DNA of 64,000 bases from Mediannikoviicoccus sp037890055 (GTDB lineage: Bacteria; Bacillota; Clostridia; Tissierellales; Peptoniphilaceae), in NCBI GenBank assembly GCA_037890055.1, contig JBBKBD010000010.1, one strand, 5' to 3'. The position numbers and the translations under genes are program-made. Numbering within the stretch: position 1 is the stretch's first letter; each line of letters begins with the position of its first letter. Positions 1-7,782 of this stretch are shown piece after piece. A model generated the notes under the pieces. That model did not search any database. It saw nothing but the letters and a program-made list of their open reading frames with translations, and was not told the origin of the DNA.

Positions 1-28
1 GCGGCCCAGACTTTTACATCTGAACCGC
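1..28 (-). terminator. Hairpin at window edge, probable terminator
   Basis: A 10-bp inverted repeat (GCGG...CCGC arms, two G-U pairs) with an 8-nt loop lies downstream of the two-gene minus-strand operon ending at 109. Any U tract would lie outside the window, so terminator function is inferred. Confidence 0.45.
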
Positions 29-108
29 TAAAATTTTAATTATTTAGTTTTTTATTATTTTTAATTTTATTACTGTTATGACGTACTTTATAAATTATTT
101 GTCGCAAA

Positions 109-609
109 CTATTTTTTGCTATTTAATGCTTTATTGATGGTTTCTTGAATAAAAGGACTACAGCATTTACCCAAAGGATTGTTAATTTCGCACTTTGCAT
201 TTTTCATTGCCCCTGTAAGTCTAATAATATCTTTAATATTCTTTGCACCATCATCTAAAACAGCATTTATAATTTGTTGCTCTGTAACTTGGTTGCAATA
301 GCATATATATTTGGGATTTGCATTCTTTTTAAACCATATAGGAACTTTTACTTCTTCCTTATAAAAAACTCTTTCATTGTTTAAGTTATAATACACGACA
401 TCACAATCTTCATTCATACATAAATAGTAAGTTTCTTCATCTACAACCTTTCCCCTAAGGTTTTCTGATACCATATGCTTTACAGTTATATTCTTAACCT
501 TTTCTCCTATTTCGTAACATTTGGGGCAATTTTCTTTTTCTTTCACTGTACCAGTGGTTTTTTGTATTGAACCTCAGCAAGATTGATTTATCTTATTTTC
601 TTGACTCAC
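109..609 (-). CDS. Csac_0668-like 2Fe-2S/zinc selenoprotein (in-frame UGA)
   Basis: Predicted 166-residue selenoprotein. A GTG start at 609 follows an AGGAGG site and lies 1 base after the upstream gene's stop. Codon 12 (TGA, 574-576) is in frame with the long downstream frame, giving Ser-Cys-Sec-Gly near the N-terminus. The body has a likely zinc site (C28, C31, C64, C69) and a BFD-type [2Fe-2S] motif (CYC at 103-105, C140, C149/C150), the architecture of CopZ-like metallochaperones. A hairpin 20 nt after the UGA supports Sec. Starting at the internal ATG (546) would lose the Cys-Sec pair and has no good ribosome site. From memory, NCBI calls this family a Csac_0668 2Fe-2S (seleno)protein. 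Metal or redox handling is inferred; the substrate is unknown. Confidence 0.82.
544..556 (-). promoter_or_regulatory. bSECIS-like hairpin of the 2Fe-2S selenoprotein
   Basis: A 5-bp stem CACTG/CAGTG closes a GTA loop, with G residues at the tip, 20 nt downstream of the UGA at 574-576. Size and distance fit bacterial SECIS elements. Confidence 0.6.
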
Positions 610-610
610 T

Positions 611-1138
611 TTATTTCCTCCTGCCTAAATAAATATTATTTCTATAGTTAATCAAGATATCTAATACCTCTTTCAATGTATCTACAATATATTCTCCCTG
701 TCGGTATCTCCTTTTCTCTACTATAACTCGAACTTGGTCCTTAGATTCAACCACATCTATTATTCTTTTAGGATATTGAACCCATTTCCCTATCTCCTGA
801 TATTCTTGATTCATAATAATAAATGTTGGTGTAATAACTTTTTCATTAGGCATAAACTTACTGTAACTATCTGTATCTATTACTTTAAGTTTTATATTTT
901 CATTATTTTTTTCTAACCAATGAACTACAGGAATATTAATTATAGAATCAATACACCAGTTTTCTCCAATCGCAAGTATATTAAATTTGCTTGTTATACT
1001 ACTAACCTTTTCTAAATATCTCTCTAAATTTAAATAATTTCTTATCGCATTATTAGCATAATTCTTATATCTATCCTGAGCAGTATCGTAAAATTGTTGA
1101 AAAGTAACTCCAGAGTTAAATATTTGCTTGTATTTCAA
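611..1138 (-). CDS. Thioredoxin-family protein with CxxS motif
   Basis: 175 residues. The thioredoxin-like core carries ENWCIDS (Cys62, Ser65) after a hydrophobic strand and a cis-proline segment (ITPTF), as in the Thioredoxin_9 group. An AGGAGG site precedes the ATG. No signal peptide, so it is cytoplasmic. Its stop is one base from the GTG of the 2Fe-2S selenoprotein, so the two are cotranscribed and may act together; a thiol or selenol exchange partnership is inferred. The second active-site Cys is replaced by Ser, so it may act as a monothiol reductant. Confidence 0.8.
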   Translation of the reverse strand: MKYKQIFNSGVTFQQFYDTAQDRYKNYANNAIRNYLNLERYLEKVSSITSKFNILAIGENWCIDSIINIPVVHWLEKNNENIKLKVIDTDSYSKFMPNEKVITPTFIIMNQEYQEIGKWVQYPKRIIDVVESKDQVRVIVEKRRYRQGEYIVDTLKEVLDILINYRNNIYLGRRK

Positions 1139-1198
1139 ATTGTCACTTCCTCCTAAAAAAGTAAGTTACTCCATATAATTTACTTACTATTTATCTAA

Positions 1199-1272
1199 TT
1201 AAATTTTACCCTTTTCTCTACTAAGATATTCAGGCATTTCAGCTCTTCTGATTTGAGATAGATTGCCCAATT
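1199..1272 (-). pseudogene. Possible C-terminal remnant of an unknown protein
   Basis: An open stretch of about 23 codons ending in TAA (it includes RRAEMPEYL and SREK) lies in another frame just after the HTH gene. It has no start of its own. It reads like a protein tail left by rearrangement, and transposase debris lies 300 bp away. I cannot name the family. Confidence 0.25.
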
Positions 1273-1485
1273 TTATTCCACGTCGTTTCTATGAATTTCT
1301 ATAACATCTTCAATTCTGCAATCCAATGCCAAGCAAATCTTTTCTAATGACTCTAAGTTCACATAAGAATTTTTGCTCATTCTTGAAACTATGTTGCTTG
1401 TTATGTTTGCAGCTCTTTTTAAGTCTTCTTTGTTCATTTCTCTTTCTACCAATAAGTGCCATAATGGTTTATAACAAATTGCCAT
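1273..1485 (-). CDS. Cro/C1-type HTH regulator
   Basis: 70 residues, a single helix-turn-helix domain (YKPLWHLLVER...NITSNIVSRMSKN...SLEKICLALDCRIEDVIE) of the small XRE class common on mobile elements and toxin-antitoxin loci. No partner toxin is visible. It has its own promoter with a perfect inverted repeat that could be its autoregulatory site. The ATG at 1485 follows an AAGGGG-type ribosome site. It is upstream of, and codirectional with, the thioredoxin/2Fe-2S pair, but the 134-bp gap makes control of that pair speculative. Confidence 0.8.
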   Translation of the reverse strand: MAICYKPLWHLLVEREMNKEDLKRAANITSNIVSRMSKNSYVNLESLEKICLALDCRIEDVIEIHRNDVE

Positions 1486-1520
1486 ATTATTACCCCTTAT
1501 CCGTTTTATTGTTAAGATAT

Positions 1521-1561
1521 ATTATATCCTAAATAGGCTGATAAGTCACTTTAGCCTATTT
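1521..1561 (-). promoter_or_regulatory. Promoter -10 and 9-bp inverted repeat upstream of HTH gene
   Basis: TATAAT at 1521-1526 is preceded by AAATAGGCT (1531-1539) and its exact inverse (1553-1561), spaced 13 bp, where the -35 would lie. A candidate autoregulatory operator. Confidence 0.5.
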
Positions 1562-1584
1562 TATACTTGTGCTTGCGTTAGTAT

Positions 1585-1695
1585 TTATTGAGATAGTCCT
1601 AGTTTTTTTCCTTGTCTCACTTCAAACCGTTCCAAATCGCAAGACAAATATTCCTTTACTAGTTTTACTTTAAATTCTTTTGTGTATTCTGGCAT
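1585..1695 (-). pseudogene. IS3-type transposase OrfA N-terminal fragment
   Basis: 36 codons beginning MPEYTKEFKVKLVKEYL and ending in LGLSQ-stop match the N-terminal helix-turn-helix of IS3-family OrfA proteins (roughly 90-100 residues when intact). The rest is gone and no OrfB or terminal repeats are seen. It begins right after the lysS terminator. Confidence 0.65.
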
Positions 1696-1696
1696 A

Positions 1697-1735
1697 CAAA
1701 AACCCCTCCATCCGTATTCCGGATTTTGGGGTTTA
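1697..1735 (-). terminator. Terminator after lysS
   Basis: Stem with CCCC/GGGG and ATCCG/CGGAT arms followed by TTTTT on the minus strand, just past the lysS stop. Confidence 0.8.
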
Positions 1736-1760
1736 GGTCATTTCATAATTAGCGTGTTCT

Positions 1761-3668
1761 TTAATATAATTTTGATCCTGCTGGAATATTATCATCCAAC
1801 ATTATTAAGTTTAGTTTTTCTTCTCCATCGTACTCACAAATCGCAGATATAATCATACCTTCTGAGTCGATTCCCATCATCTTTCTTGGTGGTAGGTTTG
1901 TGATTGCAAGAAGTATTTTCCCAACTAGTTCTTCAGCGCTGTAGTTGTCTTTAATTCCTGAAAGAATTACTCTTTCTTTGTCGCTTCCGTCGTCTAGTGT
2001 GAACTTTAATAGTTTTTTAGATTTTGGAACTTCTTCGCAGTTTTTTACCTTTACAACTCTAAAATCAGACTTTGAGAATGTATCAAAGTCAACAAATTCT
2101 TCAAATAGAGGCTCAACTTTTACTTTTGATAAATCAAGTTTTTCTGAATTTAAAGCTTTAGTTTGCGAAGACTCTATATGACCATGTTCTGCCTTGTCTA
2201 AGCCTATTGGCTTCATTGTTGGGAATAGTAAAACGTCTCTTATTGTTGATTGGTTTGTTAAAATCATTATAAGTCTATCTATTCCTATTCCAAGGCCACC
2301 TGTTGGTGGAAGTCCTACTTCAAGTGCATTGATAAAGTCGTAGTCCATCATTTGAGCTTCGTCGTCGCCTTTTTCTCTAGCTTCAACTTGCTTTTGGAAT
2401 CTTTCTTTTTGATCAATTGCGTCATTTAACTCACTAAATGCATTTGCAATTTCCGCAGCGTTAATAAACGCTTCAAATCTTTGAGTAAATCTTGGATTTT
2501 TAGGATCTCTCTTAGCAAGTGGACTGATTTCTACTGGATGTTTTGTAACGAATGTAGGTTGTATTAGATGTTCTTCGCAGAACTCTTCAAATACTTCTGA
2601 TATAACTTCCCCAACGCTAAGTCCTTCATCAAGTTTTAAGCCCTTTGATGCTGCAAGTTCATATGCTTTGTCTACATCTATAACTTCTGAGTAGTCTAGA
2701 CCTGCATATTCTTTTATTGCATCCACCATTGAAATTCTCTTCCAAGGTGGTGTTAAGTCTATTTTTTGTCCAAGGTACTCAATTTCAGTTGTTCCGTTAA
2801 CTTCTTTTGATACAAACGCAACCATTTCTTCTGTTATTTCCATCATATCTTTATAGTCGCCATATGCTTGATATAGTTCCATTGCGGTATATTCTGGGTT
2901 ATGTGTTGCATCCATACCTTCGTTTCTAAACATTCTGCCCATTTCATAAACTCTATCAAATCCACCTACAATAAGTCTCTTTAAATAAAGTTCGTTTGCA
3001 ATTCTTAAATACATATCAATGTCTAGTGTATTATGGTGTGTAATAAATGGACGAGCGTTTGCTCCGCCGGCAATTGTGTTTAGTATTGGTGTATCAACTT
3101 CAAGGAAGTCTCTATTATCTAAGAACTTTCTTATGCTTGATATTATTTTAGATCTCTTTTCAAAAACATGTTTTATTTCTGGATTCATAATTAAATCCAC
3201 ATATCTTTGTCTATATCTTAAGTCGGGATCCTTTAATCCATGGAATTTTTCTGGAAGAATTTGAAGTGATTTTGTAAGTAGTGTAAGTTTTTTTGTTCTT
3301 ATACTAATCTCTCCAGATTTAGTTGTGAAAACTTCTCCTTCAACTCCTACAATGTCACCAATATCAAGTCCCTTAATGGATTCGTATTCTTCTTCACCTA
3401 TGTCGTTCATACGATTGAATAGTTGAATTCTTCCTGTTGAATCTTGAAGATCCATAAAGTTTACCTTACCATGACCTCTTTTTGTCATAATACGGCCTGC
3501 TACCTTTACAGACTTTTCTTCATACTCATCATAATTGTCAATAATATCTTTGCTATGAATTGCGCCTCTAAAATTTTCTATTTTGTGAGGGTCTCTTCCC
3601 TCTTCAACTAGTGTCTTTAATTTTTCTCTTCTTATTAGAAGCATCTCATTAAGATTTTGTTCTTCCAT
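1761..3668 (-). CDS. lysS: Lysyl-tRNA synthetase with C-terminal tRNA-binding domain
   Basis: 635 residues; class II LysRS charges tRNA-Lys with lysine in the cytoplasm. An OB-fold anticodon domain (about 55-150) precedes the catalytic core (motif 2 YEMGRMFRNEGMDATHNPEY; motif 3 GLGIGIDRL). Ordinary bacterial LysS is about 490-500 residues. Here residues from about 525 add an EMAPII/Arc1p-like tRNA-binding domain (FSKSDFRVVKV...ILSGIKDNY...ANLPPRK-type and SEGMI motifs) as at the MetRS C-terminus. It follows greA by 2 bp and shares its promoter. The ATG at 3668 is the natural start. Confidence 0.97.
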   Translation of the reverse strand: MEEQNLNEMLLIRREKLKTLVEEGRDPHKIENFRGAIHSKDIIDNYDEYEEKSVKVAGRIMTKRGHGKVNFMDLQDSTGRIQLFNRMNDIGEEEYESIKGLDIGDIVGVEGEVFTTKSGEISIRTKKLTLLTKSLQILPEKFHGLKDPDLRYRQRYVDLIMNPEIKHVFEKRSKIISSIRKFLDNRDFLEVDTPILNTIAGGANARPFITHHNTLDIDMYLRIANELYLKRLIVGGFDRVYEMGRMFRNEGMDATHNPEYTAMELYQAYGDYKDMMEITEEMVAFVSKEVNGTTEIEYLGQKIDLTPPWKRISMVDAIKEYAGLDYSEVIDVDKAYELAASKGLKLDEGLSVGEVISEVFEEFCEEHLIQPTFVTKHPVEISPLAKRDPKNPRFTQRFEAFINAAEIANAFSELNDAIDQKERFQKQVEAREKGDDEAQMMDYDFINALEVGLPPTGGLGIGIDRLIMILTNQSTIRDVLLFPTMKPIGLDKAEHGHIESSQTKALNSEKLDLSKVKVEPLFEEFVDFDTFSKSDFRVVKVKNCEEVPKSKKLLKFTLDDGSDKERVILSGIKDNYSAEELVGKILLAITNLPPRKMMGIDSEGMIISAICEYDGEEKLNLIMLDDNIPAGSKLY

Positions 3669-3670
3669 TT

Positions 3671-4147
3671 TTACCTCTTTATCTCTACTATTTCATATTC
3701 GAAACTTCCCGCTGCAGTTTCAACCACAACCTTTTCTCCTTCTTTTCTTCCAATACAAGCCTTGCCTACCGGTGACTCATAGGAAATCTTCCCGTTAAAA
3801 GGATCTGATTCTGCAGAACCAACTATTGTAAATTCTTCTATTTCGCCATCTTCTAAGTCCTTTAGCTTAATAGTTGAACCAGCAACAACTGTGTCGGTTT
3901 TTATATCATCGTCGCTAATTACCTTAGCATTTATCAACATATGTTCTAAAACTAGAATTCTATCTTCTACTTGAGCTTGTTCGTTCTTAGCTTCGTCATA
4001 TTCCGCATTTTCTGAAAGGTCTCCAAAACCTCTTGCCACCTTTATTTTATCGGCAACTTCTTTTCTTCTTACGGTCTTTAAGAATTCCATTTCGTCTTCT
4101 AATTTCTTATAACCTTCTTTTGTTAAAAGAATTTCTTTATCTACCAT
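3671..4147 (-). CDS. greA: Transcript cleavage factor GreA
   Basis: 158 residues, the usual length. An N-terminal coiled coil (LTKEGYKKLEDEMEFLKTVRRKEVADKI...GDLSENAEYDEAK) precedes an FKBP-like C-terminal domain. It enters the secondary channel of RNA polymerase and stimulates cleavage of backtracked transcripts. Acidic residues D and E at the coiled-coil tip (DLSENAEYDEA) are the catalytic ones. First gene of greA-lysS, with a strong promoter and a terminator-like hairpin in its short leader. Confidence 0.97.
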   Translation of the reverse strand: MVDKEILLTKEGYKKLEDEMEFLKTVRRKEVADKIKVARGFGDLSENAEYDEAKNEQAQVEDRILVLEHMLINAKVISDDDIKTDTVVAGSTIKLKDLEDGEIEEFTIVGSAESDPFNGKISYESPVGKACIGRKEGEKVVVETAAGSFEYEIVEIKR

Positions 4148-4158
4148 ATCTTACTCCT

Positions 4159-4198
4159 AAAAAAATAGTAAGCGAAAGACATCTTTCGCCGCATTACT
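4159..4198 (-). promoter_or_regulatory. Terminator-like hairpin in the greA leader
   Basis: A perfect 8-bp stem GCGAAAGA/TCTTTCGC with extra outer pairs (AGTAA/TTACT) is followed by seven T, then the AGGAG ribosome site. It lies directly after the expected transcription start, so it could attenuate greA-lysS. Confidence 0.55.
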
Positions 4199-4201
4199 CA
4201 A

Positions 4202-4230
4202 ATTATAGTAAAATTTGGCGTTAAAGTCAA
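4202..4230 (-). promoter_or_regulatory. greA-lysS promoter
   Basis: TTGACT (4225-4230), 17-bp spacer, TATAAT (4202-4207). Confidence 0.8.
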
Positions 4231-4249
4231 GATATTAGCTTATTACAAG

Positions 4250-6364
4250 CTATATCTTTTTAATTTCACAAAGTAGTTGTTTAAAAACCGGGAAGCCAGT
4301 TATTTCATCATAGTTTGAGTTGTCGGTCAATGTGTTGGTGTTAGCATGCCTCCAAAACTCTCCTTGGATTGGACTACCTCCACCAAAGTTAAGTTCGGTG
4401 TCGCCCTTTAGTATTTCTCTATTTGTCCTTGCAAAGACTTCTATTTCTCCTCTTCTTGTGCTTACAAGAACCTTGTCTCCGTCTTCAATTCCCCTGTCTT
4501 TTGCGTCATCTTCATTCATATAGATATAAGGTCTATCTTGATGCTTCAAAAGTCCATCTATATTTAAATGTTGCGTTCTAAATGTGGTTTGAATTCTCGC
4601 CCCAGTGTTTAATACAAGTGGGTACTCTTTCTTTATTCCACTTTTACCTTCCAAGGTCTCTTCACCTACAATAAATTTTGGAATTGGTTCATATCCATAG
4701 GTTTTTAAAACTGTAGAGTAGAATTCAACCTTACCTGTTGCAGTTGGAAATCCTTCCTTTCCATCCTCTCTTAACTTTCCTAGTTTATATTTTTCGTATT
4801 CTCTTTCAGTTTTATTTTCATAAAAATAAACTCCGTCTTCCTTTAATGCCTTAAGAGTTTCTGGCTCGTTATAGAACGCAAACTCAAGTAGTTCATCTTC
4901 ATCCTTTGGATACATGTGACCATATCCAAGGGCATCTGCAATTAAGTGCATGATTTGAATATTTGGCTTAGCCTGTCCAATTGGTTCAAACAATCTCTCT
5001 CTAACTTCCACCTTGTTTTTGTATACACAATAGGATTTGTCTTCGTAGTATGTTGTGGCAGGTAAGACTACATCTGCATATAGGCAGTCTTTAGACATAA
5101 ATCTATCCACAGTTACAAAAAAGTCTAATTTCTTTAACATCTCCTCATAAAGTTCTGACTGTGGAAATACACTGGTAACTGCGCATCCTATGGAAAGTAG
5201 TCCCTTTACAGCATAAGGCTTTTCTTCCAAAACAGCTTGAGGAAGCTTTGTAAGTTGAGGCGATTTCATAAACTTATCGAATAGTGGAAACTCATCACTT
5301 CCAATCCTCTTGCAATAAGTATCGTTATTAAACCTCTTTACTCTGTCAGGTTTTCCCTTTGGAGAAATTAAAAGACCACCAGGCACATCTACATTTTTAG
5401 TCATAAACCAAAGTAAGTATAGCGATCTGATGCTCTGCATACCAGAATTTGTATACTCAAGACCTGTGTACATTCTAAGTGCAGACTTGTGATGTACAAT
5501 TGTATCTGCAATAAACTTTATGTCCTCTTCCTTAACTCCAGTTCTCTCTTCACATGACTTTAAATCAAAATCCTTAATGTATTCTCTATATGAATCAAAA
5601 CCATGGGTATATTTTTTCGCAAAATCTTCATCAAAGGCTTTTTGTGAATTTAAATAATTAAAAATAGTATGTACAAGCACACCATCCATACCAGACTTGA
5701 TTAAAATATATTTATCGGCAACTTCACACATTCTGCTCTTGTAGTGATCGATAACTATTACCTTAGCTCCATTCTTTTGAGCTTTTAAAATAGTTTCATA
5801 TTCAAAAGTTGGAGATGCTGTTGGTGGATGAGCTCCCCAAATAAAAATATATTCTGCATTTTCGTAGTCTGGAGAAAATCTATTACCTAACATTCCAAAG
5901 TTTATCATTGGAGCAAATACACCAAAGGACACATAACAAAGTGATGATACAGAACCATTGTTAGGAGAACCCAGTGGCGCAAAAAAGCCAATCTCTCTAC
6001 CAGCATCAGCACTTAGGTTCACAAAGTCCGATGTGGAGTTTTCAAATCCACCTCTACCAAAAACAGATGCTAGGGCTTGCGCTCCATAATCTTTCACTAT
6101 TTTAGAATATCTTTCTCCAATTAAATTTATTGCTTCATCCCAAGTAGCTTCTCTAAAAGAAAACTCTCCCTTTTCACCAGTTCTTATTAATGGAGTCTTT
6201 AGTCTGTCCGGCGAGTTCAAAATTTCATCTGAATAAAATCCCCTAAGACATAACGCACTTGGAAAATTCTTTTCAGATTTTTTTATCTTCTTTATTCTAC
6301 CTTCTTCAATATCCAAAGCCACATGACATTGACCTGGACATATTCCACATATACCTTCTTTCAT
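4250..6364 (-). CDS. Molybdopterin-dependent oxidoreductase, DMSO reductase family
   Basis: 704 residues. An N-terminal [4Fe-4S] site (C6, C9, C13, C39) precedes the bis-MGD catalytic domains; Cys143 in SSLCYVSFG is the likely Mo ligand, and a C-terminal MGD-binding beta-barrel follows (LVLNTGARIQTTFRTQHLN...DGDKVLVSTRRG). No Tat signal, so cytoplasmic. It resembles formate dehydrogenase/thiosulfate-reductase-type catalytic subunits, but no small subunit or membrane anchor lies next to it, so electron partner and substrate are unknown. It is the last gene of the sao-region cassette, with its own promoter and operator-like palindrome. A role in organometal or metalloid redox is only suggested by location. 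The Mo ligand is Cys, not Sec, unlike the Sec proteins nearby. Confidence 0.88.
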   Translation of the reverse strand: MKEGICGICPGQCHVALDIEEGRIKKIKKSEKNFPSALCLRGFYSDEILNSPDRLKTPLIRTGEKGEFSFREATWDEAINLIGERYSKIVKDYGAQALASVFGRGGFENSTSDFVNLSADAGREIGFFAPLGSPNNGSVSSLCYVSFGVFAPMINFGMLGNRFSPDYENAEYIFIWGAHPPTASPTFEYETILKAQKNGAKVIVIDHYKSRMCEVADKYILIKSGMDGVLVHTIFNYLNSQKAFDEDFAKKYTHGFDSYREYIKDFDLKSCEERTGVKEEDIKFIADTIVHHKSALRMYTGLEYTNSGMQSIRSLYLLWFMTKNVDVPGGLLISPKGKPDRVKRFNNDTYCKRIGSDEFPLFDKFMKSPQLTKLPQAVLEEKPYAVKGLLSIGCAVTSVFPQSELYEEMLKKLDFFVTVDRFMSKDCLYADVVLPATTYYEDKSYCVYKNKVEVRERLFEPIGQAKPNIQIMHLIADALGYGHMYPKDEDELLEFAFYNEPETLKALKEDGVYFYENKTEREYEKYKLGKLREDGKEGFPTATGKVEFYSTVLKTYGYEPIPKFIVGEETLEGKSGIKKEYPLVLNTGARIQTTFRTQHLNIDGLLKHQDRPYIYMNEDDAKDRGIEDGDKVLVSTRRGEIEVFARTNREILKGDTELNFGGGSPIQGEFWRHANTNTLTDNSNYDEITGFPVFKQLLCEIKKI

Positions 6365-6392
6365 ATTAATCCCCCTTATTGTTTATGTTAAT

Positions 6393-6421
6393 ATGATATC
6401 AAATATTTAGATATTTGTTAA
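6393..6421 (-). promoter_or_regulatory. Promoter and palindromic operator of the molybdoenzyme gene
   Basis: TTAACA (6416-6421), 17-bp spacer, TATCAT (6393-6398). The spacer holds an inverted repeat ATATC/GATAT (6396-6414) around an AAATATTT core, a plausible repressor site. Confidence 0.5.
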
Positions 6422-6423
6422 AT

Positions 6424-6449
6424 AAAAAATCGGAGTTTCCTCCGACTTT
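6424..6449 (-). terminator. Terminator after the Cys-rich binding-protein gene
   Basis: Stem TCGGAG/CTCCGA with a GAAA-type loop followed by TTTTTT on the minus strand. Confidence 0.88.
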
Positions 6450-6453
6450 TATA

Positions 6454-7710
6454 TTATTTTTTATTCTTATAAACTTCTGGAATCTTTATGTCATTTCCAA
6501 CTTCATTGTCAATTCCATCAATTTCCTTAGCTTTCTTTAACCAGTCTTCAAAGCTAATACCTACTGGGAATTTTTCATCAATTTTATCTTTCTTTAAGAA
6601 GTCACCAAAAGATTCAATGCCTGATTCTTTAACAAAGTTAAGATCTACAAACTCATTAATTTTATCAGTCTTTGGTCTGAATTTTTCATCTATATTGTAT
6701 TCATCATATGCTTTCATTAAATTGTCAATATTAGATTGTTTGCATTCCCAAGTTAATGTTCTACCTTCTGCTATGGTCTTCATGTATATTGTCATAAGAC
6801 CTACTTCTGGTGCAGTTCCAAAACCATCAGCAAACATCATTGCAGCGTTGTATGGATGGTCGTATAGATATTTAAGTGACATTGCATGAGCAACTAAAAG
6901 TCTTTGTGCAACTTCTGGGTGTTCCTTCTTAAAGTTTTCATTCATTGCATAAATACAACACATTCCCCAGCCATCTTCACCAGTATGATCATGGCCATCT
7001 TTTGCGTCATTAATAACACCGCCCCAACCTACTGCAACAACTTTTCCAAGCCCTTGGTACTCACATTGTGATGCAAATGGGTCACAACATGAAAACGCTG
7101 AAATTTGTCCAGATTTAAGTGCCATTGGGCAGTCCTTTTGTGCCATCTTTATAATTTCATATTTATCTTTTTCAATTGGTAATCCTAATTGACCAGCCCA
7201 TTTAAGCCATTCAGGATTGTTTTCAGGGTCTTCGGTTATTGCTAACTTTTTGCCAACTAAATCCTTAGGGTCCTTAATATCATTTGCAACAACTAAGTAT
7301 CTTGAACCACCAAGGTGATTTGCCGCTGCCATTATTATAGGAGCTCCTTCAGATCTTGCATTTAATGCTCCTTCAATACCCATGTATCCAACATGCATTT
7401 CACCTGTTGTCATGGCTTGAGCTATGTTAGTGTTATTTGTCTTTGTAACTGTTACATTTAATCCTAAAGCTTTATAAATTCCAGCTTCTTCTCCAATAAT
7501 TGCCGCTACCATGTGGTCGCAGTCATTGTATCCCATTTGAACTTTTAAGTCCTTATCGGCTTCAGGGATTTCTGGCAAATCATACTTTGCCGCTTCAGCC
7601 TTTGCATCATATGCAACTTCTTCAACATTTCCAGCTGAATTGTCTTTACATGCTGCAAGTGAAAAAAGCATAGATGAAATAAGTAAAATAGATAAAATCT
7701 TTCTTTTCAT
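6454..7710 (-). CDS. Cysteine-rich NitT/TauT-type ABC substrate-binding lipoprotein
   Basis: 418 residues from the ATG at 7710, which sits 8 nt after AAGGAG (a TTG two codons upstream is possible). Signal peptide with lipobox SLAAC, Cys21 lipidated. The fold is that of the NMT1/SsuA periplasmic-binding class (YNDCDHMVAAIIGEEAGIYKA...GYMGIEGAL). Unusually for this class it has many non-lipid cysteines (C64, C194, C208-C209, C216, C251-C252), including two vicinal Cys-Cys pairs, suggesting a thiophilic metal or organometal ligand. It is the first gene after a MerR-type promoter and is followed by a terminator. No permease sits beside it; it may feed SaoP/SaoA. The binding role is inferred. Confidence 0.82.
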   Translation of the reverse strand: MKRKILSILLISSMLFSLAACKDNSAGNVEEVAYDAKAEAAKYDLPEIPEADKDLKVQMGYNDCDHMVAAIIGEEAGIYKALGLNVTVTKTNNTNIAQAMTTGEMHVGYMGIEGALNARSEGAPIIMAAANHLGGSRYLVVANDIKDPKDLVGKKLAITEDPENNPEWLKWAGQLGLPIEKDKYEIIKMAQKDCPMALKSGQISAFSCCDPFASQCEYQGLGKVVAVGWGGVINDAKDGHDHTGEDGWGMCCIYAMNENFKKEHPEVAQRLLVAHAMSLKYLYDHPYNAAMMFADGFGTAPEVGLMTIYMKTIAEGRTLTWECKQSNIDNLMKAYDEYNIDEKFRPKTDKINEFVDLNFVKESGIESFGDFLKKDKIDEKFPVGISFEDWLKKAKEIDGIDNEVGNDIKIPEVYKNKK

Positions 7711-7747
7711 TTTCAACTCTCCTTTTATTTAATATGTCTATATGTTT

Positions 7748-7779
7748 ATTGTAAACCCTAAACTTAACTTAAAGGTCAA
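7748..7779 (-). promoter_or_regulatory. MerR-type promoter with 20-bp spacer
   Basis: TTGACC (7774-7779) and TACAAT (7748-7753) are 20 bp apart, the overlong spacing typical of MerR-activated promoters. An imperfect dyad (ACCTTTAAGT against AGTTTAGGGT) fills the spacer. It lies between the merR-like gene and the Cys-rich binding-protein gene. Confidence 0.72.
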
Positions 7780-7782
7780 GTT

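Noticed and set aside
4250..6364. Sec as Mo ligand in the molybdoenzyme, as in formate dehydrogenase H
   Set aside because: The ligand position in SSLCYVSFG is a TGC Cys codon and the frame has no internal TGA.
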